A stretch of DNA of 11,211 nt, from contig CALQKL020000054.1 in assembly GCA_943331145.2 (NCBI GenBank), forward strand, positions 1 to 11,211. Direction: 5' to 3'. Positions 1 to 6,644 of this stretch are shown here, piece after piece (position 1 is the stretch's first letter; each line of letters opens with the position of its first letter). Source of the stretch: Chitinophaga pinensis. GTDB lineage: Bacteria; Bacteroidota; Bacteroidia; Chitinophagales; Chitinophagaceae. The notes under the pieces were generated by a model. That model saw only the letters and a program-made list of their open reading frames with translations, did not search any database and was not told the DNA's origin. Made by a program: the position numbers and the translations under genes.

Positions 1-1853
1 ATTATATCAAAAATGGTTTTTGGGCAGCAAACAACAATTCAGAGCTTACTAATCCTGGTTTGTTCGTGTCGTTTATTATAAACATTGAAGATTTCACCAA
101 TCAAGTTTTAAGTGGTGTTTCAAAAGAATTATCTGAAAAAGACAGACAAGCAATGATTGAAAAAAATATTGCACAAATAAAAAAAGAATACAAAAAAGAA
201 ACCTATCAAGACATTATTGTTCGTTCCTTTTTTGATGGCAATAAATATTATTTATTTGTAACGGAAACATATAAAGATGTTCGTTTGGTTGGTGCTCCTC
301 CTGCTTCAATTGGCAATTTTGGAAAGGATACCGATAATTGGATGTGGCCAAGACATACTGGTGATTTTTCTATGTTTAGAATTTATGCGGATAAAAACAA
401 TAAACCAGCGAGTTATTCACCTGATAATGTTCCTTATATACCTAAACGTTCACTTAATATTTCATTAAAAGGTTTAAAGGAAAATGATTTTACGATGGTG
501 ATGGGATTTCCTGGTCGTACCAATGAATACTTACCATCTTATGCGATAAAGCAAATCATGGAAATCAGCAACCCAGCTAAAATAAAAATACGTCATCAAG
601 TATTGGATGTGATGGGCGGTTACATGAGAAAAGACGAACTCATAAAAATTAAATATGCAGCAAAATATGCCAATATTGAAAATGCCTATAAAAAATGGCA
701 AGGAGAATTATTGGGCTTACAAAAATCAAATGGCATTAAAAAGAAATTGGATTATGAAGTTGAGTTCAAAACATTGATTTCGAATAATACAGAATGGCAA
801 AATAAATATGGTAGTGTTTTAGATGAATTATCAAAAGCATATGGTGATCTAGAGCATTTAATTGTTTCAAGGGATTACTACAACGAAATTGCGCCCAGAA
901 TTGAATTGTTTAATTTGGCGTCAGCTTTCAATGGATTATTTAAAAGCTATTCCAACGACAGCGCATCCAACAATAAAAAAAATCAGGAGTTAATCGAAAA
1001 AGTTGAAGACATTTTAAAAGAATATGATCCAGCTGTAGATAAAAAACTATTTGCAACTTTAATGGATTTATACATACAAGATCAAAATTCAGAATATATC
1101 TCACCCAAATTATTAGAACTAATAAATGAGTATAAAGACATTAATAAAGTTGCAGATTATATTTATGCAAATTCAAAACTTACCAATATTGAAAGCATAA
1201 AAAAAATGTTTGAAAATAGTCCGATGGTTGCAATGGATTTAATAAAAAATGACCCTGCATTTTTATTGTACATAAATATTTACAATACGTATATAAAAGA
1301 AACTTCTAGCTATGTTCTAGACATTCAAGCCAAAATAAACAGATTGCAGAGAAATTATATGGAGGCACAATTGACTGTATTTAGTAATAAGAGATTTTAT
1401 CCAGATGCAAATAGTACGCTACGTGTAGCTTATGGCAAGGTAAAAGGTTACGCGCCAAAAGATGCTTTGCAGTATAATTTCTATACTTATATGGATGGCA
1501 TTATGGAAAAATACAAGCCAGGTGATTATGAATTTGATGTGCCTCAGAAATTAATTGATTTATACAACGCAAAAGATTTTGGACAGTACGGCGTAAATGG
1601 TAAACAACCCGTTTGTTTTATTGCCACAAATCATACCACAGGAGGTAATTCTGGAAGTCCAGCATTAGATGCAAAAGGGAATTTAGTAGGATTAAATTTC
1701 GACCGCGTATGGGAAGGCACCATGAGCGATATTAATTACGATCCCACCATTTGTAGAAATGTAATGGTGGATATTCGTTACGTTTTATTTATCATCGACA
1801 AATTTGCTGGTGCTCATCATTTAATTGAAGAGATGAAGTTGGTGAGGAGGTAG
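1..1853 (+). CDS. dpp11: Dipeptidyl-peptidase 11-type S46 serine peptidase, 5' end cut by window
   Basis: This is a periplasmic S46 peptidase that removes dipeptides from peptide N-termini. The frame is open from base 3, and residues before the TTG at 60 (GFWAANN, then ELTNPGLF) already fit the family, so that TTG is not the start. Visible landmarks are WPRHTGDFS with the catalytic Asp at 363-365, a helical insert covering roughly bases 650-1400, and GGNSGSP with the catalytic Ser at 1650-1652. Eighteen residues after the Ser lies Arg (1704-1706) in NFDRVWEG. In Porphyromonas gingivalis enzymes, Arg at 673 marks DPP11 (Asp/Glu in P1), while DPP7 has Gly there. The catalytic His and signal peptide lie in the roughly 105 missing residues, judged against a family length near 720. 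No frameshift is seen. S46 membership is nearly certain; Asp/Glu specificity is inferred from that one residue and its flanks. Confidence 0.93.
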   Translation, partial: YIKNGFWAANNNSELTNPGLFVSFIINIEDFTNQVLSGVSKELSEKDRQAMIEKNIAQIKKEYKKETYQDIIVRSFFDGNKYYLFVTETYKDVRLVGAPPASIGNFGKDTDNWMWPRHTGDFSMFRIYADKNNKPASYSPDNVPYIPKRSLNISLKGLKENDFTMVMGFPGRTNEYLPSYAIKQIMEISNPAKIKIRHQVLDVMGGYMRKDELIKIKYAAKYANIENAYKKWQGELLGLQKSNGIKKKLDYEVEFKTLISNNTEWQNKYGSVLDELSKAYGDLEHLIVSRDYYNEIAPRIELFNLASAFNGLFKSYSNDSASNNKKNQELIEKVEDILKEYDPAVDKKLFATLMDLYIQDQNSEYISPKLLELINEYKDINKVADYIYANSKLTNIESIKKMFENSPMVAMDLIKNDPAFLLYINIYNTYIKETSSYVLDIQAKINRLQRNYMEAQLTVFSNKRFYPDANSTLRVAYGKVKGYAPKDALQYNFYTYMDGIMEKYKPGDYEFDVPQKLIDLYNAKDFGQYGVNGKQPVCFIATNHTTGGNSGSPALDAKGNLVGLNFDRVWEGTMSDINYDPTICRNVMVDIRYVLFIIDKFAGAHHLIEEMKLVRR

Positions 1854-1859
1854 GGAGAG

Positions 1860-1931
1860 GTTTGTAAGGTTTTAGAAGTTTATGAGGTTCAAAAGGTTCA
1901 ATGGGTTCAATAAGTTCAATAGGTTGGTAGT
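1860..1931. repeat. Tandem repeat of 9-bp period (GTTCAAWRG-like)
   Basis: Eight consecutive 9-bp units begin at 1860, 1869, 1878, 1887, 1896, 1905, 1914 and 1923. Each begins GTT. The four central units (1887-1922) are closest to GTTCAATAG, and the outer ones decay (GTTTGTAAG at the left, GTTGGTAGT at the right). The array starts 7 bp after the peptidase stop codon. Nine bases equal three codons, so a minus-strand frame stays open across it and spells a low-complexity Pro/Glu/Ile/Lys chain that I do not regard as a gene. Confidence 0.85.
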
Positions 1932-1957
1932 TAACAACAAATAAAAATCTTATACGG

Positions 1958-2044
1958 ATTGAAAATGTAAAATGTTGATTTCTTCCACCCACGGTTAAAA
2001 CCGTGGGCTATGATAAATATTGAAAGAATTGAAATTGTAAAATG
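1958..2044. repeat. 17-bp direct repeats bracketing a palindrome
   Basis: ATTGAAAATGTAAAATG at 1958-1974 recurs with one mismatch as ATTGAAATTGTAAAATG at 2028-2044. The copies are 70 bp apart and enclose the palindrome at 1988-2007. The arrangement could be a small non-autonomous insertion between repeated ends, or simple local duplication. No transposase gene is present in the window. Confidence 0.6.
1988..2007. repeat. Perfect 20-bp palindrome, REP-like
   Basis: CCCACGGTT, two A bases, then AACCGTGGG form a 9-bp perfect stem that is GC-rich in an AT-rich spacer. It is followed by CTATGATAAATATT. Neither strand has a T tract next to the stem, so it is not a standard intrinsic terminator, although it could still protect or end the upstream peptidase mRNA. 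It resembles dispersed REP-type palindromes mobilised by Y1 (RAYT) transposases. That resemblance is inferred from form, not from a match. Confidence 0.65.
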
Positions 2045-2100
2045 CTAGAACAAATGCTACAATCTAATAGGTTTTACACATTCAAATGGGAAATGCTTTC

Positions 2101-2131
2101 AACGCCAAACGCCAAACACCAGACACCAAAC
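2101..2131. repeat. Heptamer tandem array (AACGCCA / AACACCA)
   Basis: Four 7-bp units run in register: AACGCCA at 2101 and 2108, AACACCA at 2115 and GACACCA at 2122, then a partial AAC. This is low-complexity spacer sequence with no sign of coding or a binding site. Confidence 0.8.
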
Positions 2132-2167
2132 AAATATTCCGGAGAAAATGACTAAAAAGAAAAACAC

Positions 2168-2315
2168 TTCCAACCTTAAACCATTAAACTATTAAACCAG
2201 CGAAGCGATTTAAACATTTTCCTAACCACACGTCCATTAGGGGTTTAAACACACAAATTGAAAAATGTTCCAACCTTAAACCATTAAACTATTAAACCAG
2301 CGAAGCGATTTAAAC
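2168..2315. repeat. Two identical 48-bp direct repeats, 100 bp apart
   Basis: Bases 2168-2215 and 2268-2315 are identical over 48 bp and diverge at once on both sides. Each begins TTCCAACC, continues with three 8-bp steps (CCTTAAAC, CATTAAAC, TATTAAAC) and ends with CAGCGAAGCGATTTAAAC. The 52-bp stretch between them carries another GTTTAAAC. The second copy ends 12 bp before the 3' end of rnpB. Perfect identity suggests recent duplication or gene conversion from a dispersed family. Confidence 0.9.
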
Positions 2316-2327
2316 CTTTTTTAAAAA

Positions 2328-2700
2328 ACTATCAGCCATAAGCCGGATTCTGTAACCATTGAAACAATGGTGGTTATCATTTATCTGGCTGAGTTATTAC
2401 TAACTCAATCTTGCTGCCTACCCTTCAATGCATCATTGCTGAATTCGAGCGAGCCGCCCTCAAACATTGATATACGTGGCATTACAGCGCATAAGGTTTA
2501 CCCGTAAAATATATTACTACATCTTACCGTGAGCTCTTACCTCACGTTTTCACCCTCATCCCAATAAATTGAGACAGTTATTTTCTGTGGCACTTTCTCT
2601 TTCCTTTTTTTAAAAAAGAAGCCGGCCATTAACCGGTATGCTGCCCTTTGCTGTCCGGACTTTCCTCTCTGATTAAACAGAGCGATAACCGGCTGATAGT
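2328..2700 (-). ncRNA. rnpB: RNase P RNA, class A
   Basis: This is the catalytic RNA of RNase P, which trims the 5' leader from precursor tRNAs. Read on the minus strand it has GAGGAAAGTCCGGAC (complement near 2656-2670), GCAAAGGGCAGC, GCCACAGAAAA, GGGTGAAAACGTGAGG followed by TAAGAGCTCACGG, the CCA-binding loop sequence GGGTAGGCAGC (2413-2423) and the 3' signature ACAGAATCCGGCTTA (2339-2353). The ends pair perfectly as helix P1: ACTATCAGCC (2691-2700) with GGCTGATAGT (2328-2337). About 373 nt is a normal class A size. T6 followed by A6 comes directly after the 3' end. The precise ends are set by P1 and may be off by a few bases. A minus-strand open frame inside it is spurious. Confidence 0.97.
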
Positions 2701-2862
2701 AGTTGTAAATATATGTCATTTACTTATTTTAAGATTGAGAAAGTTATTATGTAAAAATTCTAAATGCAATATTTTAAAGCGTATTTTTAAAATATCATGA
2801 TTTTATGTTTTCAAATTTGCGAATTTTGAATTGAAAACTAATACATAAATGTTAAGTAAAAA
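2701..2862. other. Divergent spacer between rnpB and the YitT-family gene
   Basis: This 162-bp AT-rich spacer must hold the promoters for rnpB (leftward) and the YitT gene (rightward). An 8-bp inverted repeat, GTTTTCAA (2807-2814) and TTGAAAAC (2831-2838), sits 24 bp before the YitT start. In sequence this AT-rich such a pair can arise by chance. No convincing promoter was found for the rightward gene; TATGTTTT at 2804-2811 is one mismatch from the -7 consensus. Confidence 0.5.
2706..2713 (-). promoter_or_regulatory. rnpB: Possible -7 element for rnpB
   Basis: On the minus strand TATATTTA matches the Bacteroidota -7 consensus TAnnTTTG at seven of eight bases and ends 5 nt before the first base of helix P1, a suitable distance for initiation. 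I found no convincing -33 TTTG at the expected spacing, so this remains tentative. Confidence 0.3.
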
Positions 2863-3825
2863 ATGAAAAAAAAAGTTATAGGTATTATTAAAAATAAAAT
2901 GGCAAAATCTCAGCCTGATATTGCTGAAAATAAATTTCAGCATATTAAAAAAGCTAAAGAAAAAGCCATTTCCTTGAAATCAATTTGCATTGATATTTTG
3001 ATGATATTATTGGGCATTATTTCTGCAGGTTTTGGGTTAAAAGGTTTTTTAATGCCCAGTCATTTTATTGATGGTGGCACAATGGGTTTATCGTTATTAG
3101 CCAATCAAATATTTGGCATCAATTTAGCTTTACTTATTGTATTAATAAACATCCCATTTATCCTAATTGGAATAAATACCATAAATAAAGAATTTGCAAT
3201 AAAAACATGTTTTGCCATTACAGGCTTAGCCATTTGCGTTGCCATTTTCCCATACCCACATATTACAAATGACAAATTACTCATTTCTGTTTTTGGCGGT
3301 TTTTTTCTTGGCGCTGGTGTCGGATTAACCATGCGCGGCGGCGCTGTTATTGATGGAACAGAAGTGTTGGCTATTGCCATGAGTAAAAAAACGGGACTGT
3401 CAATTGGAGACTTAATTTTAGTCATCAATATTTTTATTTTTTCTATTGCAGCTTGGGTAATATCTATCGAAACAGCACTTTACGCAATGCTAACTTATTT
3501 TGCTGCTTCAAAAACAGTAGATTTTTTAATCGAAGGAATTGAGGAATATACTGGAGTTTCTATCATTTCAGTTAAAGAAGAAGAATTAATAAATATGATT
3601 ACACACGAATTGGGGCGTGGTGTTACGGTGTATAATGGAGAACGTGGTTTTGGTAAAAGTGGAGATAAAAAATACGATATGAAAATTGTTTACACCATCA
3701 TCACACGACTTGAAGTAAATAAGCTTAAAAAAGAGATTGAAAAAATCGACCCAAATGCATTTGTATTTATGACCAGTATAAAAGATATGAAAGGTGGAAT
3801 GATTAAGAAAAGAAGATTGAAATAA
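2863..3825 (+). CDS. YitT-family integral membrane protein (DUF161 + DUF2179)
   Basis: This is a 320-residue inner-membrane protein whose transported substrate, if any, is not established. A Lys-rich cytoplasmic N-terminus (about 1-40) is followed by hydrophobic segments near 41-62, 74-84, 87-104, 112-130, 138-157, 183-200 and 205-220. Family-typical sequences include GFGLKGFLMPSHFIDGG, the GGFFLGAGVGLTMRGG turn and GGAVIDGTEVLA. The soluble C-terminal domain (about 228-310, DUF2179) contains GRGVTVYNGERGFGK, a possible small-ligand site. The length is normal once the N-terminal extension is allowed for. ATG at 2863 is used; an in-frame ATG at 2899 (residue 13) is possible because the first residues are poorly conserved. 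No clear Shine-Dalgarno sequence is seen, as is usual in this phylum. Its stop lies 6 bp from the stop of the opposing Smr gene. Confidence 0.92.
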   Translation: MKKKVIGIIKNKMAKSQPDIAENKFQHIKKAKEKAISLKSICIDILMILLGIISAGFGLKGFLMPSHFIDGGTMGLSLLANQIFGINLALLIVLINIPFILIGINTINKEFAIKTCFAITGLAICVAIFPYPHITNDKLLISVFGGFFLGAGVGLTMRGGAVIDGTEVLAIAMSKKTGLSIGDLILVINIFIFSIAAWVISIETALYAMLTYFAASKTVDFLIEGIEEYTGVSIISVKEEELINMITHELGRGVTVYNGERGFGKSGDKKYDMKIVYTIITRLEVNKLKKEIEKIDPNAFVFMTSIKDMKGGMIKKRRLK

Positions 3826-3831
3826 TTCAAT

Positions 3832-4848
3832 TTATACATTAAAGAATATTTCCGTAGCTCCATACCCATACAAATGATGATATTGGTTAACAAACGATTT
3901 TACTGTAGCCCTTGGTTTTAATAATTCATGGATTTCATTTTTTAATTTTCCTTCTCCTACTCCATGTATGATCACCAATGAATGTTGGCGATGCAATACA
4001 GCCAACTCGAAATATTTTTCAAAATTTTCTAACTGAATATTTAATATTTCAAAATTTGAAAGATGAGACCAATTATCTGTTAGCTTTTCTATATGCAAAT
4101 CAACCACAGTTCTTGCCGGCTGTAGGTTTGATTTCACTTTGGAGATGTCGTAAATTTTAAAACCTGCATTATTTAGTTTAGACAAATCCAATTTATCTTC
4201 TACAATAACTTTATCGGGATAATGCAAAAACAATTCAAAAGAAAATGAGGCAGCTCCTGTTTCTTTTAATTCTTCAATTTTTTTAAAAATCTGTTTGCCC
4301 CTTAGCTTTAATAACCTTTCAAAATAAGGCGCTTTTTTAGGATTTGAATCGGCTAAAGAAAACTCAAATTCAAAACTTGGAGAATCACTTACATCTTCAA
4401 AATTGATATCGTGTAAATAGAAATCGCTTAATCCATATACATTTCCCACCAAATCAAAACTCGATTCGCCACCAAAAACAAGATTATATTTAAATTGATA
4501 GGTTTCTTCATTAAAATTTATCAGATATACTTTTAGTTTTTCAACGATGTCGTCGTCAAAAATATCTTTATCATAAACTGGAATGAAATTTATAAAAACA
4601 CCATCAGCCGTTTTAACCCTTGTGCTTTGCTTTTCTTTTTTGATATTGTCTACATGAATTTTCTTCTTCTCTACTACTTTTTTCTGGGTAAACATTTTGA
4701 AATAAGGAAAATCAATTTGATCCATATACGCAGGAAATTTCACCCCACGCACTTCAATCATCACCATTTTTTCGTTTATAATTTCCACCACTTTTCCTTC
4801 TTCATCAGAAATCAAAACAATTATTTTATCCCCTACTTCGTATTTCAA
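3832..4848 (-). CDS. DUF2027 and Smr domain protein
   Basis: This 338-residue protein is probably a nucleic-acid-binding protein or nuclease. The N-terminus (about 1-50, starting YEVGDKIIVL) resembles a small beta-barrel, followed by a Lys-rich linker (55-80). The DUF2027 middle (about 80-235) is a beta-rich region typical of Bacteroidota. The C-terminal Smr domain (about 247-338) shows DLHIEKL (250-256), IIHGVGEGKLK (293-303) and the closing YGYGATEIFF. Smr domains of MutS2 and free-standing Smr proteins bind or nick DNA or RNA; here DLHGR has become DLHIE, a common variant. The start is TTG at 4848: an in-frame TAA lies three codons upstream, and the next ATG codons (28 and 30) would cut into the first domain. 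It is probably the last gene of the RNase R cluster, 56 bp after the permease. Confidence 0.9.
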   Translation of the reverse strand: MKYEVGDKIIVLISDEEGKVVEIINEKMVMIEVRGVKFPAYMDQIDFPYFKMFTQKKVVEKKKIHVDNIKKEKQSTRVKTADGVFINFIPVYDKDIFDDDIVEKLKVYLINFNEETYQFKYNLVFGGESSFDLVGNVYGLSDFYLHDINFEDVSDSPSFEFEFSLADSNPKKAPYFERLLKLRGKQIFKKIEELKETGAASFSFELFLHYPDKVIVEDKLDLSKLNNAGFKIYDISKVKSNLQPARTVVDLHIEKLTDNWSHLSNFEILNIQLENFEKYFELAVLHRQHSLVIIHGVGEGKLKNEIHELLKPRATVKSFVNQYHHLYGYGATEIFFNV

Positions 4849-4872
4849 TTTGTGTTATTTTTTGTCTTTGTC

Positions 4873-4896
4873 TTTGTTGGTGTTATAACCAACAAA
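4873..4896. repeat. 9-bp inverted repeat between permease and Smr genes
   Basis: TTTGTTGGT (4873-4881) and ACCAACAAA (4888-4896) form a 9-bp stem around a 6-nt loop within the 56-bp gap. On the transcribed minus strand it is followed by GACAAAGACAAAAAA, with no T tract, so it is not a normal intrinsic terminator. It could be a processing or stability hairpin separating expression of the permease from the Smr gene. Confidence 0.55.
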
Positions 4897-4904
4897 TTTA
4901 TCAA

Positions 4905-6605
4905 TTACGCCAGTTTACTTTTTTTATATCCATATAAAAAATAAACAACCAAGCCAATTACAAGCCAACCGCCAAACCATGCCCAATTCATGGCCGTCAT
5001 TCCGGTTAATAAGTACAAACAAGTAACCAACCCAAGCAATGGAATTAGCGACCAGTTTTTGAACAAGGTTACAATCGATAAAATGATGCAACTCAACCAA
5101 AAGATTAAAGATGAAACATTAAAAGTAACAGTTGCTGTATCGCCATTTAAATTGAATAATTCTGCAAAATAATTTTTTGAAAACAGCTGTATGATGATGA
5201 TTGTTCCGATGATTAAAATTGGAAAGATGATGCGAGAAGCAATAAAAGGTAAATGAAACTTTCCTGGTTCTTTTTCTTTTGTTGGCAAAAGCAATACACC
5301 TCCACATACCAGCACAAATGCAAATAAAGTGGCGATACTTGTAAAATCAAGTACAAATGTTTTATCTGTAAATAAAATTGGCACACCTACCACAAACCCC
5401 GTTACGATTGTTGCAAATGATGGTGTTTGAAACTTTGAATGTATTTTTTGAAAAACCGGAGGTAATAATCCATCTCTACTCATGCTCATCCAAATTCTAG
5501 GTTGTCCCATTTGAAAAACCAATAGCACGCTTGTCATGGCTACAACTGCACAAATAGATACAAGCAATTGCATCCAACCAATATTTAAATTCTGTGGTTC
5601 AAAAATGAATGCAAGCGGATCTCCTACCCCTTCAAAATTTTTGTAATGAACAGCACCGCTCAAAACTAAGGTTAATAAAATATAAATTACGGTGCAAATT
5701 ACTAGTGAGTAAATCATGCCTTTTGGCAAATCACGTTGAGGGTCTTTGCTTTCTTCGGCAAGCACACTTACTGCATCAAAACCAATATAGGCAAAGAAAA
5801 CACCCGCTACAGCCGCCATCACGCCACTAAATCCGTTGGGCATAAAAGATTTTACACCGGCATCATTTTGAGGAAGCCAATTTGATGTAAGTCCATTATG
5901 CCAAACAAGATACCCTCCGACTACAATGATTAAAAACACAACGCCCAATTTTAAAATCACCATCAGGTTGCTGAAATTTCTACTTTCTTTGATACCACGA
6001 TACACCAAATACGTAATTAAAAAATTGATGATTAGTGCGGGTAAATCCAATATCATTTTTAAACCATTAACAACAGGCGCATTATTCCAAGCTGCAATAA
6101 CATCCTTATTTGTACTCCCCGATTCAATGCCATGTTTTGCTTCCATATAACTGGTAGATAAATATGCAGGAATATGCACGTTCATGCGTTCCATGAAAGA
6201 AGTAAAATAATCGCTCCAACTATAAGCCACATATATATTACCAATTGAATATTCCATGATCAATGCCCATCCTATAATCCAGGCAAACAACTCTCCAAAA
6301 CTAGCATACGCATATGTGTAAGCGCTACCTGCCACAGGAATACGACTGGCAAAATCAGAGTAACAGAAAGCCGTAAACGCACAAGCAATACCAGTAATGA
6401 TAAACAGAACAATTACGCCAGGGCCACCATTAAAAACCGCACCACCCAAACTACTAAAACTACCCGCACCAAGTATGGCCGCAATACCAAAAAAAGTCAA
6501 ATCTTTTACGGTTAATACACGTTTCAATCCACCACCATGTGAATTGTCGGAACCTTCAGCTAAAATGCTGTTGATATTTTTTTTACGAAACAATGCGTTA
6601 CTCAT
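4905..6605 (-). CDS. APC-superfamily amino acid permease (cationic amino acid transporter-like)
   Basis: This 566-residue inner-membrane carrier probably imports amino acids by proton symport or exchange. A hydrophilic N-terminus (1-34) precedes TM1 with GIAAILGAGSF (40-50), the unwound substrate-binding stretch of the fold, where many relatives read GIGAIIGAGIF. Next come SDFASRIPVAGSAYTYAY (83-100), the conserved TM3 region, and FAYIGFDAVSVLAEE (271-285), strongly typical of the CAT/YfnA-like branch. About twelve to fourteen hydrophobic segments are visible. The long loop at about 138-180 is polar. The substrate cannot be read from the sequence; cationic or broad amino acid transport is inferred from the subfamily. 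ATG at 6605 is clear. It follows the prenyl synthase gene by 39 bp on the same strand. Confidence 0.93.
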   Translation of the reverse strand: MSNALFRKKNINSILAEGSDNSHGGGLKRVLTVKDLTFFGIAAILGAGSFSSLGGAVFNGGPGVIVLFIITGIACAFTAFCYSDFASRIPVAGSAYTYAYASFGELFAWIIGWALIMEYSIGNIYVAYSWSDYFTSFMERMNVHIPAYLSTSYMEAKHGIESGSTNKDVIAAWNNAPVVNGLKMILDLPALIINFLITYLVYRGIKESRNFSNLMVILKLGVVFLIIVVGGYLVWHNGLTSNWLPQNDAGVKSFMPNGFSGVMAAVAGVFFAYIGFDAVSVLAEESKDPQRDLPKGMIYSLVICTVIYILLTLVLSGAVHYKNFEGVGDPLAFIFEPQNLNIGWMQLLVSICAVVAMTSVLLVFQMGQPRIWMSMSRDGLLPPVFQKIHSKFQTPSFATIVTGFVVGVPILFTDKTFVLDFTSIATLFAFVLVCGGVLLLPTKEKEPGKFHLPFIASRIIFPILIIGTIIIIQLFSKNYFAELFNLNGDTATVTFNVSSLIFWLSCIILSIVTLFKNWSLIPLLGLVTCLYLLTGMTAMNWAWFGGWLVIGLVVYFLYGYKKSKLA

Positions 6606-6644
6606 ATAAAATTGGATTGTTTATGGATGAATAATAAATAAAAT

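Noticed and set aside
60..62. TTG as start codon of the peptidase
   Set aside because: The frame is open to the window edge and the upstream residues (GFWAANN, ELTNPGLF) belong to the S46 family, so the gene simply continues to the left.
1792..1992. Minus-strand 66-codon frame
   Set aside because: It is the translation of the 9-bp tandem array plus antisense of the peptidase 3' end; low complexity with no family resemblance.
2168..2315. CRISPR array
   Set aside because: There are only two repeats, 48 bp long and AT-rich with an internal 8-bp rhythm, one 52-bp spacer and no cas genes.
2537..2719. Minus-strand 60-codon frame
   Set aside because: It lies within the RNase P RNA, whose conserved motifs and P1 pairing explain the sequence.
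2807..2838. 8-bp inverted repeat before the YitT gene as an operator
   Set aside because: In sequence this AT-rich an 8-bp arm pair with a 16-nt spacer is expected by chance, and it has no GC content or second copy.
3105..3428. Minus-strand 107-codon frame
   Set aside because: It is antisense to the membrane core of the YitT protein, whose plus-strand translation has clear family motifs.
4627..4944. Plus-strand 105-codon frame rich in Phe and Tyr
   Set aside because: It is antisense to the Smr gene start and runs through the gap; its composition reflects reversed Lys/Glu codons.
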